A stretch of 64,000 bases of DNA from Halomonas halophila (GTDB taxonomy: Bacteria; Pseudomonadota; Gammaproteobacteria; Pseudomonadales; Halomonadaceae), in the NCBI RefSeq assembly GCF_030406665.1, contig NZ_CP129121.1, positions 2,790,001-2,854,000 on the forward strand. Reading direction: 5' to 3'. The notes under the pieces were generated by a model that was given only the letters and a program-made list of their open reading frames with translations, searched no databases and was not told the origin of the DNA. This document shows positions 8,157-16,919 of this stretch, piece by piece. The translations under genes were made by a program, and so were the position numbers. Positions within the stretch are counted from its first letter, which is position 1. Each line of letters begins with the position of its first letter.

Positions 8157-8951
8157 GTGACCGACAATCTCCGACTCCACGGGTTCAACAACCTGACCAG
8201 CTCCCTGAGCTTCAACATCTATGACATCTGCTATGCGAAGACCGAGGAGCAGCGCAAGGCGTACATCGACTACATCGATGAGCTCTACAACGCCGAGCGT
8301 CTGACGCAGATCCTCAAGGATGTCACCAACATCATCGGCGCCCACGTGCTCAATATCTCCCGCCAGGATTACGAGCCCCACGGTGCCAGCGTGACCATCC
8401 TGATCGCCGAGCACGAGCTGGAAGAGGCCGCCCCCGAGCAGATGGAACCCGGCCCGGGCCCGTTGCCGGAAACCGTGGTGGCCCACCTCGACAAGAGCCA
8501 CGTCACGGTGCACAGCTACCCCGAGTCCCACCCGGACAACGGCATCAGCACCTTCCGCCTGGACATCGACGTCTCCACCTGCGGCCAGATCAGCCCGCTG
8601 AAGGCGCTCAACTACCTGATCCACAGCTTCGATTCCGACATCGTGACCGTGGACTATCGGGTGCGCGGCTTCACCCGTGACGTGGACGGCAAGAAGCTGT
8701 TCATCGACCACGACATCACCTCGATCCAGGACTACCTGGCCGACGATACCAAGCAGGCCTACCAGATGGTGGACGTGAACGTGTATCAGGAGAACATGTT
8801 CCACACCAAGATGCTGCTCAAGGACTTCGAGCTGGACAACTACCTGTTCGGTACCTCCCGGCGCGATATCAGCTTCGAGGAGGCCCGCGACATCGAGAGC
8901 CGGCTGCGCAAGGAGATGCTGGAGATATTCTACTCGCGCAACATGGACTAG
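8157..8951 (+). CDS. speD: S-adenosylmethionine decarboxylase proenzyme
   Basis: SpeD makes decarboxylated SAM, the aminopropyl donor for spermidine. The 264-residue product has the length of the E. coli enzyme and the same opening, LHGFNNLTSSLSFNIYDICYAKT. The self-cleavage site that yields the pyruvoyl cofactor is in HLDKSHVTVHSYPESHP, with S114 the expected pyruvoyl residue. The start is a GTG (8157), chosen because it gives the family N-terminus and sits 7 bases after GGGAGG; earlier in-frame ATGs extend into non-homologous sequence. It is monocistronic and convergent with coq7. Confidence 0.96.
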   Translation: MTDNLRLHGFNNLTSSLSFNIYDICYAKTEEQRKAYIDYIDELYNAERLTQILKDVTNIIGAHVLNISRQDYEPHGASVTILIAEHELEEAAPEQMEPGPGPLPETVVAHLDKSHVTVHSYPESHPDNGISTFRLDIDVSTCGQISPLKALNYLIHSFDSDIVTVDYRVRGFTRDVDGKKLFIDHDITSIQDYLADDTKQAYQMVDVNVYQENMFHTKMLLKDFELDNYLFGTSRRDISFEEARDIESRLRKEMLEIFYSRNMD

Positions 8952-8973
8952 CCCCGCGCTATCATCGGCACAC

Positions 8974-9036
8974 GGGGTCAGACCCTTAAGCGCCCTTAGG
9001 GACGGAGTCCCTAAGGGCGCTTAAGGGTCTGACCCC
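8974..9036. repeat. 63-bp perfect inverted repeat between convergent genes
   Basis: Two exactly complementary 30-base arms (8974-9003 and 9007-9036) flank a GGA loop. The outer ends read GGGGTCAGACCC and its complement. It sits 22 bp after the speD stop and 29 bp before the coq7 stop, so it could act as a bidirectional terminator or cruciform. From memory, GGGGTCAGACCC-type ends occur near REP/RAYT-type palindromic elements in many Gammaproteobacteria, which makes a miniature mobile element plausible (inference). Confidence 0.85.
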
Positions 9037-9065
9037 TGCTATCTTCGGCGCTTGTAGCTCGGCGC

Positions 9066-9710
9066 TTAAAGCTTATAAACCGACCGGGTCATCACCTTGG
9101 ACATCAGCGTCATGCCGGCCTTGACCGGCCCCGGGAAGCGGGCGCCGCCGGCTTCCAGCGCCTGCTCGGCGTGATGGGCCTCGTCGATGGCCATCTGGCG
9201 CAGCACCGCGCGGGAGCGGTGGTCGCCGGACGGCAGCTCGTCCATGTGGGCGTCGAGGTGGCGACCCACCTGTTCCTCGGTGGCGGCGACGAAGCCCAGG
9301 CTGATGCGGTCGCCGATCGCCCCGGCCAGCGCCCCCATGCCGAACGAGGCGGCATAGAACAGCGGGTTGAGACGGCTGGTGTGACCGTCGAGCTCGTCGA
9401 GACGCGACTCGCACCAGGCCAGGTGATCGATCTCCTCCTGGGCGGCTTCCTCCATCTGCTCACGAACCTCGGGCAGCTTGGCGGTCAGCCCCTGTCCCTG
9501 GTAGAGCGCCTGGGCGCACACCTCGCCGGTATGGTTGATGCGCATCAGGCCCACGGCGTGGCGTCGTTCGGCCTCGTCCAGGGCATCGTCGCGCACCTCC
9601 GGGGTGGCCGGCGATGGACGAGACGGCTGGGCGGCGCCCGGCACCAGGGTGCGCAGCACGGCATCGCCCTGGCGCACCAGTTGATCGGCACGGGAATACT
9701 GACGGTTCAT
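9066..9710 (-). CDS. coq7: Coq7 family di-iron demethoxyubiquinone hydroxylase
   Basis: Coq7 carries out the C6 hydroxylation of the ubiquinone ring (alternative to UbiF). The 214-residue protein shows the ferritin-like di-iron ligand set: E63 in RINHTGEVCAQALY, E93 and H96 in EEIDHLAW, E145 in ATEEQVGRH, and E177 and H180 in DEAHHAEQAL. The first 45 residues are a variable, Pro-rich N-terminus. It lies convergent to speD across the large palindrome. The gap to the upstream HIT gene is 181 bp and holds a hairpin, so its own promoter is likely. Confidence 0.95.
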   Translation of the reverse strand: MNRQYSRADQLVRQGDAVLRTLVPGAAQPSRPSPATPEVRDDALDEAERRHAVGLMRINHTGEVCAQALYQGQGLTAKLPEVREQMEEAAQEEIDHLAWCESRLDELDGHTSRLNPLFYAASFGMGALAGAIGDRISLGFVAATEEQVGRHLDAHMDELPSGDHRSRAVLRQMAIDEAHHAEQALEAGGARFPGPVKAGMTLMSKVMTRSVYKL

Positions 9711-9783
9711 GACACCCCCTGAATCGATGATGAGCTCATTGTAACCGAGTCGCCCCGGTGCCGGCAGTTCCTCCGGATGCGAC

Positions 9784-9806
9784 GACGCCGCCCCGGAGGC
9801 GGCGTC
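9784..9806. other. 9-bp hairpin between the HIT gene and coq7
   Basis: Arms GACGCCGCC and GGCGGCGTC enclose CCGGA. It follows the HIT gene stop by 85 bp on the minus strand. No U-tract follows, so it is at best a weak or Rho-assisted terminator. Confidence 0.4.
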
Positions 9807-9891
9807 GAACGGAAACGGTGTCGGGCGAGGCCCGGGAAGGCTGCACCTGATGCGTCGAACACCGCAAGCCGCGGCAGGCGCCGCGCGCCGA

Positions 9892-10233
9892 CTACCCAGC
9901 CGGCCAAGTAAAGCGTCGACCGCCCATCAGGTGCATATGAATATGATAGACGGTCTGACCGCCCTGTTCATTGCAGTTCATCACCACCCGATAGCCGTCG
10001 TCGGCGAAACCGGCCTCGCGGGCCAACCGGGCGGCGGTGAACTGCAGCCGACCCACCAGCGCCAGATCGTCTTCCTCGATGTCGTTGAGGGTGGCGATAT
10101 GGCGCTTGGGCACGATCAGCTGGTGCGTCGGCGCCTTGGGATCGATGTCGTTGAAGGCCAGCACCTCGTCGTCTTCGTAGACGATGTCGGCGGGAATCTC
10201 ACGCTTGATGATCTTGCAGAACAGGCAGTCCAT
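9892..10233 (-). CDS. HIT domain nucleotide-binding hydrolase (HinT-like)
   Basis: HIT proteins hydrolyse phosphoramidate or AMP-linked nucleotide bonds. This 113-residue protein has the zinc-finger-like CLFCKI start (C3, C6), the fold segment PTHQLIVPKRHI, and the catalytic histidine triad HIHMH (H97, H99, H101). Length and the DCLFCKIIKREIPADIVYEDD opening match bacterial HinT purine nucleoside phosphoramidases. The start follows GAGGAG at good spacing; longer in-frame readings run backwards into prkB and were not used. It lies 41 bp after prkB. Confidence 0.93.
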   Translation of the reverse strand: MDCLFCKIIKREIPADIVYEDDEVLAFNDIDPKAPTHQLIVPKRHIATLNDIEEDDLALVGRLQFTAARLAREAGFADDGYRVVMNCNEQGGQTVYHIHMHLMGGRRFTWPAG

Positions 10234-10274
10234 GGCGGGCTCCTCGACGGATGACGAACGGCGAATGTAGAGGC

Positions 10275-11147
10275 TCAGCGAAAACGGCGCTGGGCCAGCA
10301 GGTGGCGCACCAGCGGCCCCAGGATCAGCTCCATGGCCAGCGGCATGCGCGAGCCCGGCACCACCAGGGTGTGCGGTCGGCTCATGAAGGCATCGGGGAT
10401 CATCGCCAGCAGGTAGGGGAAGTCCACCGTGGCCGGATCGCGGAAGCGGATCACCACGAAGGACTCGGCATCGGCGGGGATATCCTGGACCTCGAAGGGA
10501 TTCGAGGTATCCACCGTGGGCACCCGCTGGAAATTGATGTGGGTGCGCGAGAACTGCGGCTGGATATAGCGCACGTAGTCGTCCATGCGCCCCAGGATGG
10601 TGTCGATCACCGCCTCCTGGGAGTAGCCGCGATAGCGCATGTCGCGATCGATCTTCTGGATCCACTCCAGGTTCATGGTCGGCGCCACCCCGACCAGCAG
10701 GTCCACGTGGCGGGCGATGTCGTGCTCGGCGGTCACCAGGCCACCGTGCAGCCCCTCGTAGAACAGCAGGTCGGTGCCCGTGGGCAGCGGCTGCCATTCG
10801 GTGAAGGTGCCGACCTGATAGCCGGCCTCGATCATCGACTTGTCCTCGGCGTGGATATAGTGCCGATAGGTGCCGGTGCCGTGCTCGCCATACTCCTGGA
10901 ACAGCGCCTCGAGCTCCTCCAGCAGGTTGGCCTCCACGGCGAAGTGCGACAGCTCGTCCTTGCGCTCGGGCTCCTCGCGGAAGATCCGCGCCAGCTCCTG
11001 ACGGGTGTAGCGATGGAAGGCGTCGCCGTCGACGAAGGCGGCATGCAGGTCCTCGCGGGCGAACATGCGCTCGAAGGTGCGCTTGACCGTGGTGGTGCCG
11101 GCCCCGGAGGAGCCGGTCACGGCGATGATCGGATACTCGCGCGACAT
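10275..11147 (-). CDS. prkB: Phosphoribulokinase-family kinase (PrkB/YhfI-like)
   Basis: This is the non-Calvin-cycle phosphoribulokinase/uridine-kinase-like family found next to unrelated genes in many Gammaproteobacteria; its physiological substrate is not established. The 290-residue protein (E. coli homologue 289) has the P-loop GSSGAGTTT (12-20), VDGDAFHRY with the acidic/arginine substrate site, and LLFYEGLHGGLV. No RuBisCO or other Calvin gene is present here, so carbon fixation should not be inferred. Its ATG overlaps the upstream thioesterase stop as TGATG. Confidence 0.9.
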   Translation of the reverse strand: MSREYPIIAVTGSSGAGTTTVKRTFERMFAREDLHAAFVDGDAFHRYTRQELARIFREEPERKDELSHFAVEANLLEELEALFQEYGEHGTGTYRHYIHAEDKSMIEAGYQVGTFTEWQPLPTGTDLLFYEGLHGGLVTAEHDIARHVDLLVGVAPTMNLEWIQKIDRDMRYRGYSQEAVIDTILGRMDDYVRYIQPQFSRTHINFQRVPTVDTSNPFEVQDIPADAESFVVIRFRDPATVDFPYLLAMIPDAFMSRPHTLVVPGSRMPLAMELILGPLVRHLLAQRRFR

Positions 11148-11581
11148 CAGCTCGCCCCCGCGAGACGCTCGCGCACGAGGTCGGGCACCGCCACCGGGCG
11201 GCCGGTGGCGGGGTCCACCAGCATCAGGTTGATGCGTGCCGTGGCCACGGGACGATCGTCGGCGAGGCGCCGGATGCGATGGTAGACGGCGATCGCGCGG
11301 CGCCCCGGCGCCGGAATCGCGGTGTCCACCTCCAGCGCCTCGGGCCAGCGCGACTCGGCCTGATACTGCACCGCCAGGTCGGCGGCCACGCACGGGTAGC
11401 CGCCCATGTCGCCCTCGGCGAGCGAGCGGGTGGCCAGGGCCTGAACGCGGGCCTCGTGCATCAGCGACACCACGGCATCATGGCCGAGATGCCGGCCGTA
11501 GTTCATGTCGGTGATGCGCACCGACAGCGGATGCCGGTGCAGGATGTCCGCCTCGGGGAACTCCAGTTTCACGCGTTCCAT
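11147..11581 (-). CDS. Hot-dog fold acyl-CoA thioesterase (4HBT family)
   Basis: A 144-residue single-domain hot-dog protein. The catalytic helix region reads RITDMNYGRHLGHDAVVSLMHEARVQAL, with D25 aligning to the catalytic aspartate of 4-hydroxybenzoyl-CoA/YbgC-type thioesterases. A good AGGAGG precedes the start. It is coupled to prkB by a one-base stop/start overlap and lies 53 bp after purD. The acyl substrate cannot be deduced. Confidence 0.85.
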   Translation of the reverse strand: MERVKLEFPEADILHRHPLSVRITDMNYGRHLGHDAVVSLMHEARVQALATRSLAEGDMGGYPCVAADLAVQYQAESRWPEALEVDTAIPAPGRRAIAVYHRIRRLADDRPVATARINLMLVDPATGRPVAVPDLVRERLAGAS

Positions 11582-11634
11582 GCCGCCTCCTGGTGGTGAA
11601 TGTGCGCCGTCGTGGGTGGGTCAGGCTCGCGGGC

Positions 11635-12930
<1,296 letters not shown>

Positions 12931-13082
12931 CCGCTGCTCTACCTCACTTACAGGGGGATAACACGGGAAAAACGTCGCCGCATTATGTCAGAAAGCGGCC
13001 GTCGGCGCCGCCTTCAGCTTCGATACGCCGGCCTATCGAAGCGCCACGCGGGGCGCCGGGGACAGGTCAGAGAGGGGGTGGG

Positions 13083-13098
13083 TTGCCATGCATGGCAA
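13083..13098. promoter_or_regulatory. 16-bp perfect palindrome, candidate operator
   Basis: TTGCCATGCATGGCAA lies 153 bp upstream of purD and 79 bp past the phaR stop. It does not match the E. coli PurR box (ACGCAAACGTTTGCGT). PhaR-type regulators are reported to bind TGC-rich repeats, and this site carries TTGC/GCAA ends, so PhaR is one candidate. A second palindrome, GGCGAC-CT-GTCGCC, is at 13134-13147. Confidence 0.4.
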
Positions 13099-13176
13099 AA
13101 GTAGCGCCCAGGGAAGAGTTCACAGCGCCCCTCGGCGACCTGTCGCCGGATCAGCCCCGAGAGCATCGGTACGCCA

Positions 13177-13626
13177 TCAGGACTCGTCGTCATCCTTGCG
13201 GCCCTTGCCACCCAGGTTCTGCTGCCAGAAGCGCATGTTCTCCTCGGCCAGCTCGCGCATCAGCTCCATGGGCGTGTGGCGCATGGCCTGCTGCCACTGG
13301 TCCTGCAGGTGCTTCTGCTGCTCCATCATCAGCTGCGTGCCCTGCTCCAGGTAGCGCGCCAGCGGCAGCGGCTGGGCCATGTTGTAGACGCGGATGAACT
13401 GGGCCAGCAGGTCGTTGGAGAACACCTGGGCGTCGCCGTCGGCCTGCTCCTGCTCGATGATGATGGTCAGCAGGATGGTCCGGGTCAGGTCCTCGCCGCT
13501 CTTGGCATCCTCGACCCGGAAGGGCACCTCGTCGAGGATCAGCTTGCGCAGATCCTCGAGGGTCACATAGCGGCTCTGTTCGGTATCATAGAGCCGGCGA
13601 TTGGCATACTTGCGAATCACGCGCAC
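13177..13626 (-). CDS. phaR: Polyhydroxyalkanoate synthesis regulator PhaR
   Basis: PhaR is a DNA-binding repressor that also senses polyhydroxyalkanoate and controls granule-associated phasin genes. The 149-residue protein has the PHB/PHA accumulation regulator N-domain (VIRKYANRRLYDTEQSRYVTLEDL, residues 3-26) and a helical middle rich in Gln (MMEQQKHLQDQWQQAM). Its tail is basic then acidic (GGKGRKDDDES). It stands alone, divergent from rsmE. No pha synthesis gene lies in this window, but presence of the regulator implies PHA storage, common in Halomonas. Confidence 0.92.
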   Translation of the reverse strand: MRVIRKYANRRLYDTEQSRYVTLEDLRKLILDEVPFRVEDAKSGEDLTRTILLTIIIEQEQADGDAQVFSNDLLAQFIRVYNMAQPLPLARYLEQGTQLMMEQQKHLQDQWQQAMRHTPMELMRELAEENMRFWQQNLGGKGRKDDDES

Positions 13627-13727
13627 GGCGCTCTCCTTGTTCGAATCGGGTGGGCGAATGCCTCCTTATGCAGGTATTGTGCACCGCCTTACCGACCATG
13701 CAAGGCATACCGGCACCACGAGGCCCC

Positions 13728-14441
13728 ATGAACCTGATCCTGCTCTCCCCCGACGACATCGAGAACGACCGCCTGGCCCGGGTGTGCGCCCCGCGCCGGC
13801 TCGCCCATCTCAGGGAGGTCCATCGGGCCCGCGAAGGGGACACGATGACGCTCGGCATCGCGGGTGGCGCCCTGGGGCGCGGCGAGCTGCTGAGTCTCGG
13901 CGAGCACGAGGCAGTGTTCGACGTGTCGGGGCTCGATCAGGCGCCGCCACCGCCGCTGCCGGTGCATCTGGTGCTGGCCCTGCCGCGGCCGCGAATGCTG
14001 GCACGCACGCTCGAGCATGTCACCGCGCTGGGCGTGAAGGAACTGACGCTCTTGAACACCAGGCGGGTGGAGAAGAGCTACTGGCAGTCGCCGGAGCTGT
14101 CCGAGGACAAGATCCGCCGCCATCTGGAGCTGGGCCTGGAGCAGGCCCGGGACACCCGTCTGCCGCGGGTGACCCTGGCCAAGGGCTTCCGTCCCTTCGT
14201 CGAGGACACCCTGCCGGGGCTCTTGGCCGGCCGCCGCGGGCTGCTGGCCCATCCCGGCATGCCGGACGCCTGCCCCCGCGGGGTCGAGGCGCCGACACTG
14301 CTGGTGGTGGGCCCCGAGGGCGGCTTCATCCCCTGGGAGGTGGAGAAGCTGGTCGAGGCCGGCTGCCAGGGCGTCCACATGGGGCCGCGCATCCTGCGCG
14401 TGGAGACCGCGGTCACCGCCCTGCTGGCGCGGCTATTCTGA
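13728..14441 (+). CDS. rsmE: 16S rRNA m3U1498 methyltransferase RsmE
   Basis: RsmE is a SPOUT (knotted) methyltransferase acting on U1498 of 16S rRNA. The 237-residue product has an N-terminal PUA-like domain (NLILLSPDDIEND...LREVHRAREGD), then the SPOUT domain with the knot motifs VVGPEGGFIPWEVE and LRVETAVTALL. The ATG at 13728 follows GAGG with 6-base spacing and gives the usual N-terminus. Its last 9 bases overlap the 3' end of the convergent gene. Confidence 0.95.
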   Translation: MNLILLSPDDIENDRLARVCAPRRLAHLREVHRAREGDTMTLGIAGGALGRGELLSLGEHEAVFDVSGLDQAPPPPLPVHLVLALPRPRMLARTLEHVTALGVKELTLLNTRRVEKSYWQSPELSEDKIRRHLELGLEQARDTRLPRVTLAKGFRPFVEDTLPGLLAGRRGLLAHPGMPDACPRGVEAPTLLVVGPEGGFIPWEVEKLVEAGCQGVHMGPRILRVETAVTALLARLF

Positions 14442-15086
14442 CGCCGACTCGGTCTCGGACTCGGCGGCCGATGACGACGATGCCTCACCGCCATCGGCCT
14501 TCCCGCTCTCTCTGTTCTCTCTCTTGTCACCGTTCTCCCCGTCATCGCCGGACGCCTCATCATCGGCTCGATGGGGCATCCGCGGCGCGTCGCCGTCGCA
14601 GCCGGGCTCGGTCAGGTGAGTGCTGGCCACGTCCAGGCGGCCCAGGTGGCCGATGGTCTGGCGCCCCAGCAGGATCGGGTAGGTCATCTCCGAGCGGTCG
14701 CGCAGGCTGAACTCCTCCTCGTAGCGCACGCCGTCCACGCACACATCCAGCAGCACCACCGGCCGGTCGTCGGTACCGCCGGCGCCGCGCACCGTCAGGC
14801 GCCGCACCCGGGGGCGCTCGAGGGTCATGGCGAAGGTCTCGCCATTGTCGTCGTCATCGAACTGCAGCCGGAAACGCACCCAGGCCTCACCGTCGCGCTC
14901 GAAGCGTTCGATGTCCCGCGCATCCAGCGACGAGGTCAGCGCCCCGCTGTCCAGCTTGGCCTCGAAGGGCAGGTTCCAGGGCATCAGGGTCACCGATTCG
15001 ACCCAGCCCACGCTGCGATCCGGGGCCTCGGCCAGGGCCAGCCCCGACCACAGCGCCGCCGCCAGACACCACGCCGCACGCCTCAT
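14433..15086 (-). CDS. RimB-like retropepsin family protein (ATP-dependent zinc protease family, COG4067)
   Basis: A 217-residue secreted or periplasmic protein: signal peptide with ALALAE cleavage, then a retropepsin-type domain whose catalytic-like AKLDSGALTSSLDA contains D46-S47-G48. The family was named a putative ATP-dependent zinc protease and also includes RimB; which activity applies is unknown. The last 50 residues are a highly charged, Ser/Glu-rich low-complexity tail (for example EASSSSAAESETESASE), unlike the compact domain. It overlaps the upstream transglycosylase by 4 bp (ATGA), so it is probably co-expressed with it. Confidence 0.85.
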   Translation of the reverse strand: MRRAAWCLAAALWSGLALAEAPDRSVGWVESVTLMPWNLPFEAKLDSGALTSSLDARDIERFERDGEAWVRFRLQFDDDDNGETFAMTLERPRVRRLTVRGAGGTDDRPVVLLDVCVDGVRYEEEFSLRDRSEMTYPILLGRQTIGHLGRLDVASTHLTEPGCDGDAPRMPHRADDEASGDDGENGDKRENRESGKADGGEASSSSAAESETESASE

Positions 15087-16393
15087 GAGCCCACCTCCCG
15101 CAGCCGCTCCAGCAGGCCCAGGGTGGCGAAGCCGTCCGGCGTCACGCCGATCTCGCGCTGGAAGGCCCGCAGGCCACGCCGGGTGTTGGGCCCGAGGATG
15201 CCGTCGGCCTCGCCGACCTCGTAGCCGCGGGCGTTGAGCCGCCGCTGCAGCTCCAGCACCTGGGTACGCTTGAGCGCCGGCTCCTCGCGGGGCCAGTCGC
15301 CCTGGACCGCGGGGCGCCCGTCGATGGCGTCGCCGAGCGTGGCCACCGCCAGGGCATAGCTGGTGGCGTTGTTGTAGCGGCGAATGACCCGGAAGTTGTG
15401 GCCGACCAGGAAGGCCGGCCCCCGTGCACCCGCCGGGGCGATCAGCGCGGCCTCGCTCAGTGCGGGCAGCGCCTCACCGGCGCGCGGGTGCACGCCCGCC
15501 GCGGCCCAGTCGTCGGCGCTGCGACGCGTGGTATCGCCCGTCAGCGAGTAATCGAAGTCGGCCGGCAGCACCACCTCGGCGCCCCAGCGCTCTTCGGCCC
15601 GCCAGCCAGCCTCGACGAGATAGGCGGCGATCGAGGTCAGGGCATCCGGGACGCTGCCCCAGATATCGCGGCGGCCGTCGCCGTCGCCGTCCACCGCGTG
15701 GGCCAGGTAGCTCGACGGCAGGAACTGCGGATGGCCCATGGCGCCGGCCCAGGAGCCGACCATGCGCTCGGCAGGCACGTCGCCGGCCTCGAGGATGCGC
15801 AGCGCCGCCAGCAGCTCGCCGCGGGCGAAGTCGCGCCGGCGACCGTCATAGGCCAGGGTCGCCAGGGCATCGAGGGTCGAGACCTCGCCCTGATAGCCGC
15901 CGTAGCTGCTCTCGATGCCCCAGATCGCCACCAGCACTTCGGCCGGCACGCCGTAGCGCGACTCCGCGCGCTCGACCGTGCGGCGATAGGCGTCGAACCG
16001 GTCGCGGCCGGTGCTCACCCGGCTCGCCGACACCGCGCCGTCGAGATACTCCCAGATCGGGCGCACGAACTCCGGCTGACGCCGATCCAGTTCGATGACC
16101 CGAGGCAGGTAGCGCAGCGCGTCGATGCGGGCCAGGGCAGTCTCGCCGAGGCCCTCGTCACGGGCCAGGCCGCGGAAGTCGCGGCGCCAGTCGTCGAAGT
16201 CGCCCACGGCCTCGGGGCGCTCGGCGGATGCATTCCCCCCGCCCTCCGGCCTCGTCGAGGCGGCGACCTCGGCCGTGGGCGACGCCATCGGCGAGATCGG
16301 AGAAGAGGCGGCTTCGGCGCGGGGGGTGGCGATACCCTGGCAGCCGGCCAGGCCGGCGCAGAGCAGCACGAGGAGCAGTAACGGGGGCAGCAT
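15083..16393 (-). CDS. Lytic murein transglycosylase, MltB family with peptidoglycan-binding domain
   Basis: Cleaves glycan strands of peptidoglycan to 1,6-anhydroMurNAc products. The 436-residue protein is a lipoprotein: LAGC lipobox with C18. A Ser/Ala/Pro linker (about 25-60) precedes the SLT-2 catalytic domain. The catalytic glutamate is E161 in VAIWGIESSYGG, with GAMGHPQFLPSSY and VDGDGDGRRDIWGS downstream. The C-terminal 60 residues form a PG_binding_1 domain (ELQRRLNARGYEVGEADG, LGPNTRRGLRAFQ). This arrangement matches the larger MltB relatives of Pseudomonas. It would supply anhydromuropeptides that amgK/murU recycle. Confidence 0.93.
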   Translation of the reverse strand: MLPPLLLLVLLCAGLAGCQGIATPRAEAASSPISPMASPTAEVAASTRPEGGGNASAERPEAVGDFDDWRRDFRGLARDEGLGETALARIDALRYLPRVIELDRRQPEFVRPIWEYLDGAVSASRVSTGRDRFDAYRRTVERAESRYGVPAEVLVAIWGIESSYGGYQGEVSTLDALATLAYDGRRRDFARGELLAALRILEAGDVPAERMVGSWAGAMGHPQFLPSSYLAHAVDGDGDGRRDIWGSVPDALTSIAAYLVEAGWRAEERWGAEVVLPADFDYSLTGDTTRRSADDWAAAGVHPRAGEALPALSEAALIAPAGARGPAFLVGHNFRVIRRYNNATSYALAVATLGDAIDGRPAVQGDWPREEPALKRTQVLELQRRLNARGYEVGEADGILGPNTRRGLRAFQREIGVTPDGFATLGLLERLREVGS

Positions 16394-16445
16394 CGACGAC
16401 GTTCCTTGACGAAAAGAGCCCCCGATGATCGCGCAGAACGCCGGC

Positions 16446-16919
16446 TCAGGCCAGTAGCAGCAGCCGGGCGATCAGCGCCAGATGGCAGGCCGCCACCACG
16501 GCGGTCAGGCGAGTACGAAGCCGCCGATAGTCGCTCGGCAGCCCCGCGGCGCCGGGGCCCGCCTCGTAGAGACGCAGGGCGACGAAGCCGGTCAGCAGCA
16601 TCGCGGCGGTGGCCGGCGGGTCGAGCAGCAGCGCCGGCCAGGCGATCAGGCTCGGCAGCACGCCCACGACCAGACGGCGACCCGCGGGCTCGGAGCCGCC
16701 GGCGCCGACCAGCGCCAGTCCCCAGTGCACCCCGCCGAGGAAGGACAGGATCACCGAGCCGTAGGCGAGGAAGGCCTCGATGGCCAGGGCCTGCCCGGGA
16801 GGCGGTGCCAGGAAGGCCGCCGCCAGGGTCGCGAGGAAGGGCCCCAGGCCGGCGACGCCGAGTCCGACCGTGGCGACGCGGGGCAACTGGCGAGCGCAGG
16901 GAGCGGAATCGGTACTCAT
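16446..16919 (-). CDS. DUF3429 inner-membrane protein
   Basis: A 157-residue hydrophobic protein with about five membrane segments. Family marks are FLGGVHWGLAL and the C-terminal PSDYRRLRTRLTAVV. Function is unknown. The start overlaps the photolyase stop (ATGA), so it is translated as the last gene of the DUF2256-photolyase operon; DUF3429 genes often neighbour photolyase genes. Confidence 0.85.
   Translation of the reverse strand: MSTDSAPCARQLPRVATVGLGVAGLGPFLATLAAAFLAPPPGQALAIEAFLAYGSVILSFLGGVHWGLALVGAGGSEPAGRRLVVGVLPSLIAWPALLLDPPATAAMLLTGFVALRLYEAGPGAAGLPSDYRRLRTRLTAVVAACHLALIARLLLLA

Noticed and set aside
8505..8625. Other copies of the GGGGTCAGACCC end sequence or a transposase near the 63-bp palindrome.
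   Set aside because: I found no second copy and no transposase gene in the window, so a mobile origin stays an inference.
10275..11147. Carbon fixation through phosphoribulokinase.
   Set aside because: The protein is of the PrkB/YhfI group and no RuBisCO or Calvin-cycle gene is present.
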